In this document: positions 37,426 through 38,094 of the stretch, in pieces | How positions within the stretch are numbered: the first letter of the stretch is position 1 | Layout: each line of letters begins with the position of its first letter | Assembly (NCBI GenBank): GCA_016195125.1 | Contig: JACQAD010000173.1 | Location: 1-38,094, forward strand | DNA: 38,094 nt | Direction of reading: 5' to 3' | Source: Magnetospirillum sp. | GTDB lineage: Bacteria > Pseudomonadota > Alphaproteobacteria > Rhodospirillales > Magnetospirillaceae | Made by a program: the position numbers and the translations under genes | The notes under the pieces: generated by a model | Database searches by the model: none | The model's input: only the letters and a program-made list of their open reading frames with translations | What the model was told of the DNA's origin: nothing

Positions 37426-38094
37426 CTACTTCTTCTTGCCCTCGGCCAGGGGCAGGGCGATGTAGCGCAGTTGCTGGGGGTTCTCGACCCGGAGCAGCAG
37501 CGATTTGGCGCCCGCCTTGCGGCCTTCGTCGATCAGCTTGCCCAGATCGGCGGGGGTGCGGACCGGCTTGTGATCGGCCTCGATGATCAGATCGCCGGGG
37601 CGCAGGCCCTTTTCGGCGGCCGGGCTGTCCTGCTTGACCTCGGTGACGACGATGCCTTTGGACTCGTCTTCGATGGCGAAGCGCTCACGCAAGGCCGGGG
37701 TCAGTGACGACACGGTAAGGCCGGCGCCGGGGATGGAGAGCACGCCGTCCTTGCCCGCCTGGGGCTTGGGGGGTTTCGGGCTTGCCCTTGACCTGCTGTT
37801 CGGCGGGGTCTTCCGGCATTTCGCCCACGGTGGCGGTGATGGTCTGGCGCTTGCCGTCGCGCCACACCACCATTTCCACCTTCTTGCCGATGGGCGTGCT
37901 GGCCACGTAGCGGGGCAGGCGGCGCATCTCGGTGATGTCCTTACCGTCGAACTTGAGGACCACGTCGCCGTCCTTGAGGCCTGCCTTGACGCCGGGGCCG
38001 GCGGGATCGACCTTGGCCACCAGGGCACCCTTCTGGTCGGGCAGGCCGATATTCTCGGCCATGTCGGTGTCCAGGGACTGGATGCGGATGCCCA
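37426..38094 (-). pseudogene. Do/DegP-like serine protease C-terminal PDZ region, frameshifted at a 6-nt homopolymer and truncated by the window edge
   Basis: Frame 1 GIRIQSLDTDMAENIGLPDQKGALVAKVDPAGPGVKAGLKDGDVVLKFDGKDI...VKGKPETP continues in frame 2 as KPQAGKDGVLSIPGAGLTVSSLTPALRERFAIEDESKGIVVTEVKQDSPAAEKGLRPGDLIIEADHKPV. Confidence 0.8.

Overview
GC-rich alphaproteobacterial chromosome segment; gene content and order suggest a Rhodospirillales/Magnetospirillum-like genome, but that is inference without any search. Recognisable blocks: a SulP-like cNMP-binding C-terminus at the left edge; a type I secretion ABC transporter plus membrane-fusion pair; alaS; small exported proteins including a cytochrome c'-like protein and an SNase-like protein; a glycosyltransferase; murI with an abnormal 3' end; a tightly coupled sensor / HAMP-MFS / ABC substrate-binding protein / formyltransferase / PP2C-HATPase / STAS operon; the rod-shape cluster rodA-mrdA-mreD-mreC-mreB; leuA; ilvC-ilvN-ilvB; miaA; an NnrS-like gene; a DUF1015 gene; serB; a Panacea (DUF4065) antitoxin with a nonsense-interrupted toxin ORF; and a frameshifted Do/DegP-like protease at the right edge. 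The strongest leads are: (1) the six-gene partner-switching operon at 11360-19075, which contains a sensor-HAMP domain fused to a full MFS transporter; (2) the Panacea-toxin locus, where the toxin stop codon abuts the serB stop; (3) a leucine-rich leader ORF with a hairpin upstream of leuA; (4) a perfect CRP-type palindrome at 27287-27302; and (5) several broken genes (murI, formyltransferase, Do protease, toxin). The broken genes need read-level checking. No tRNA, rRNA, CRISPR array or intact transposon was seen.
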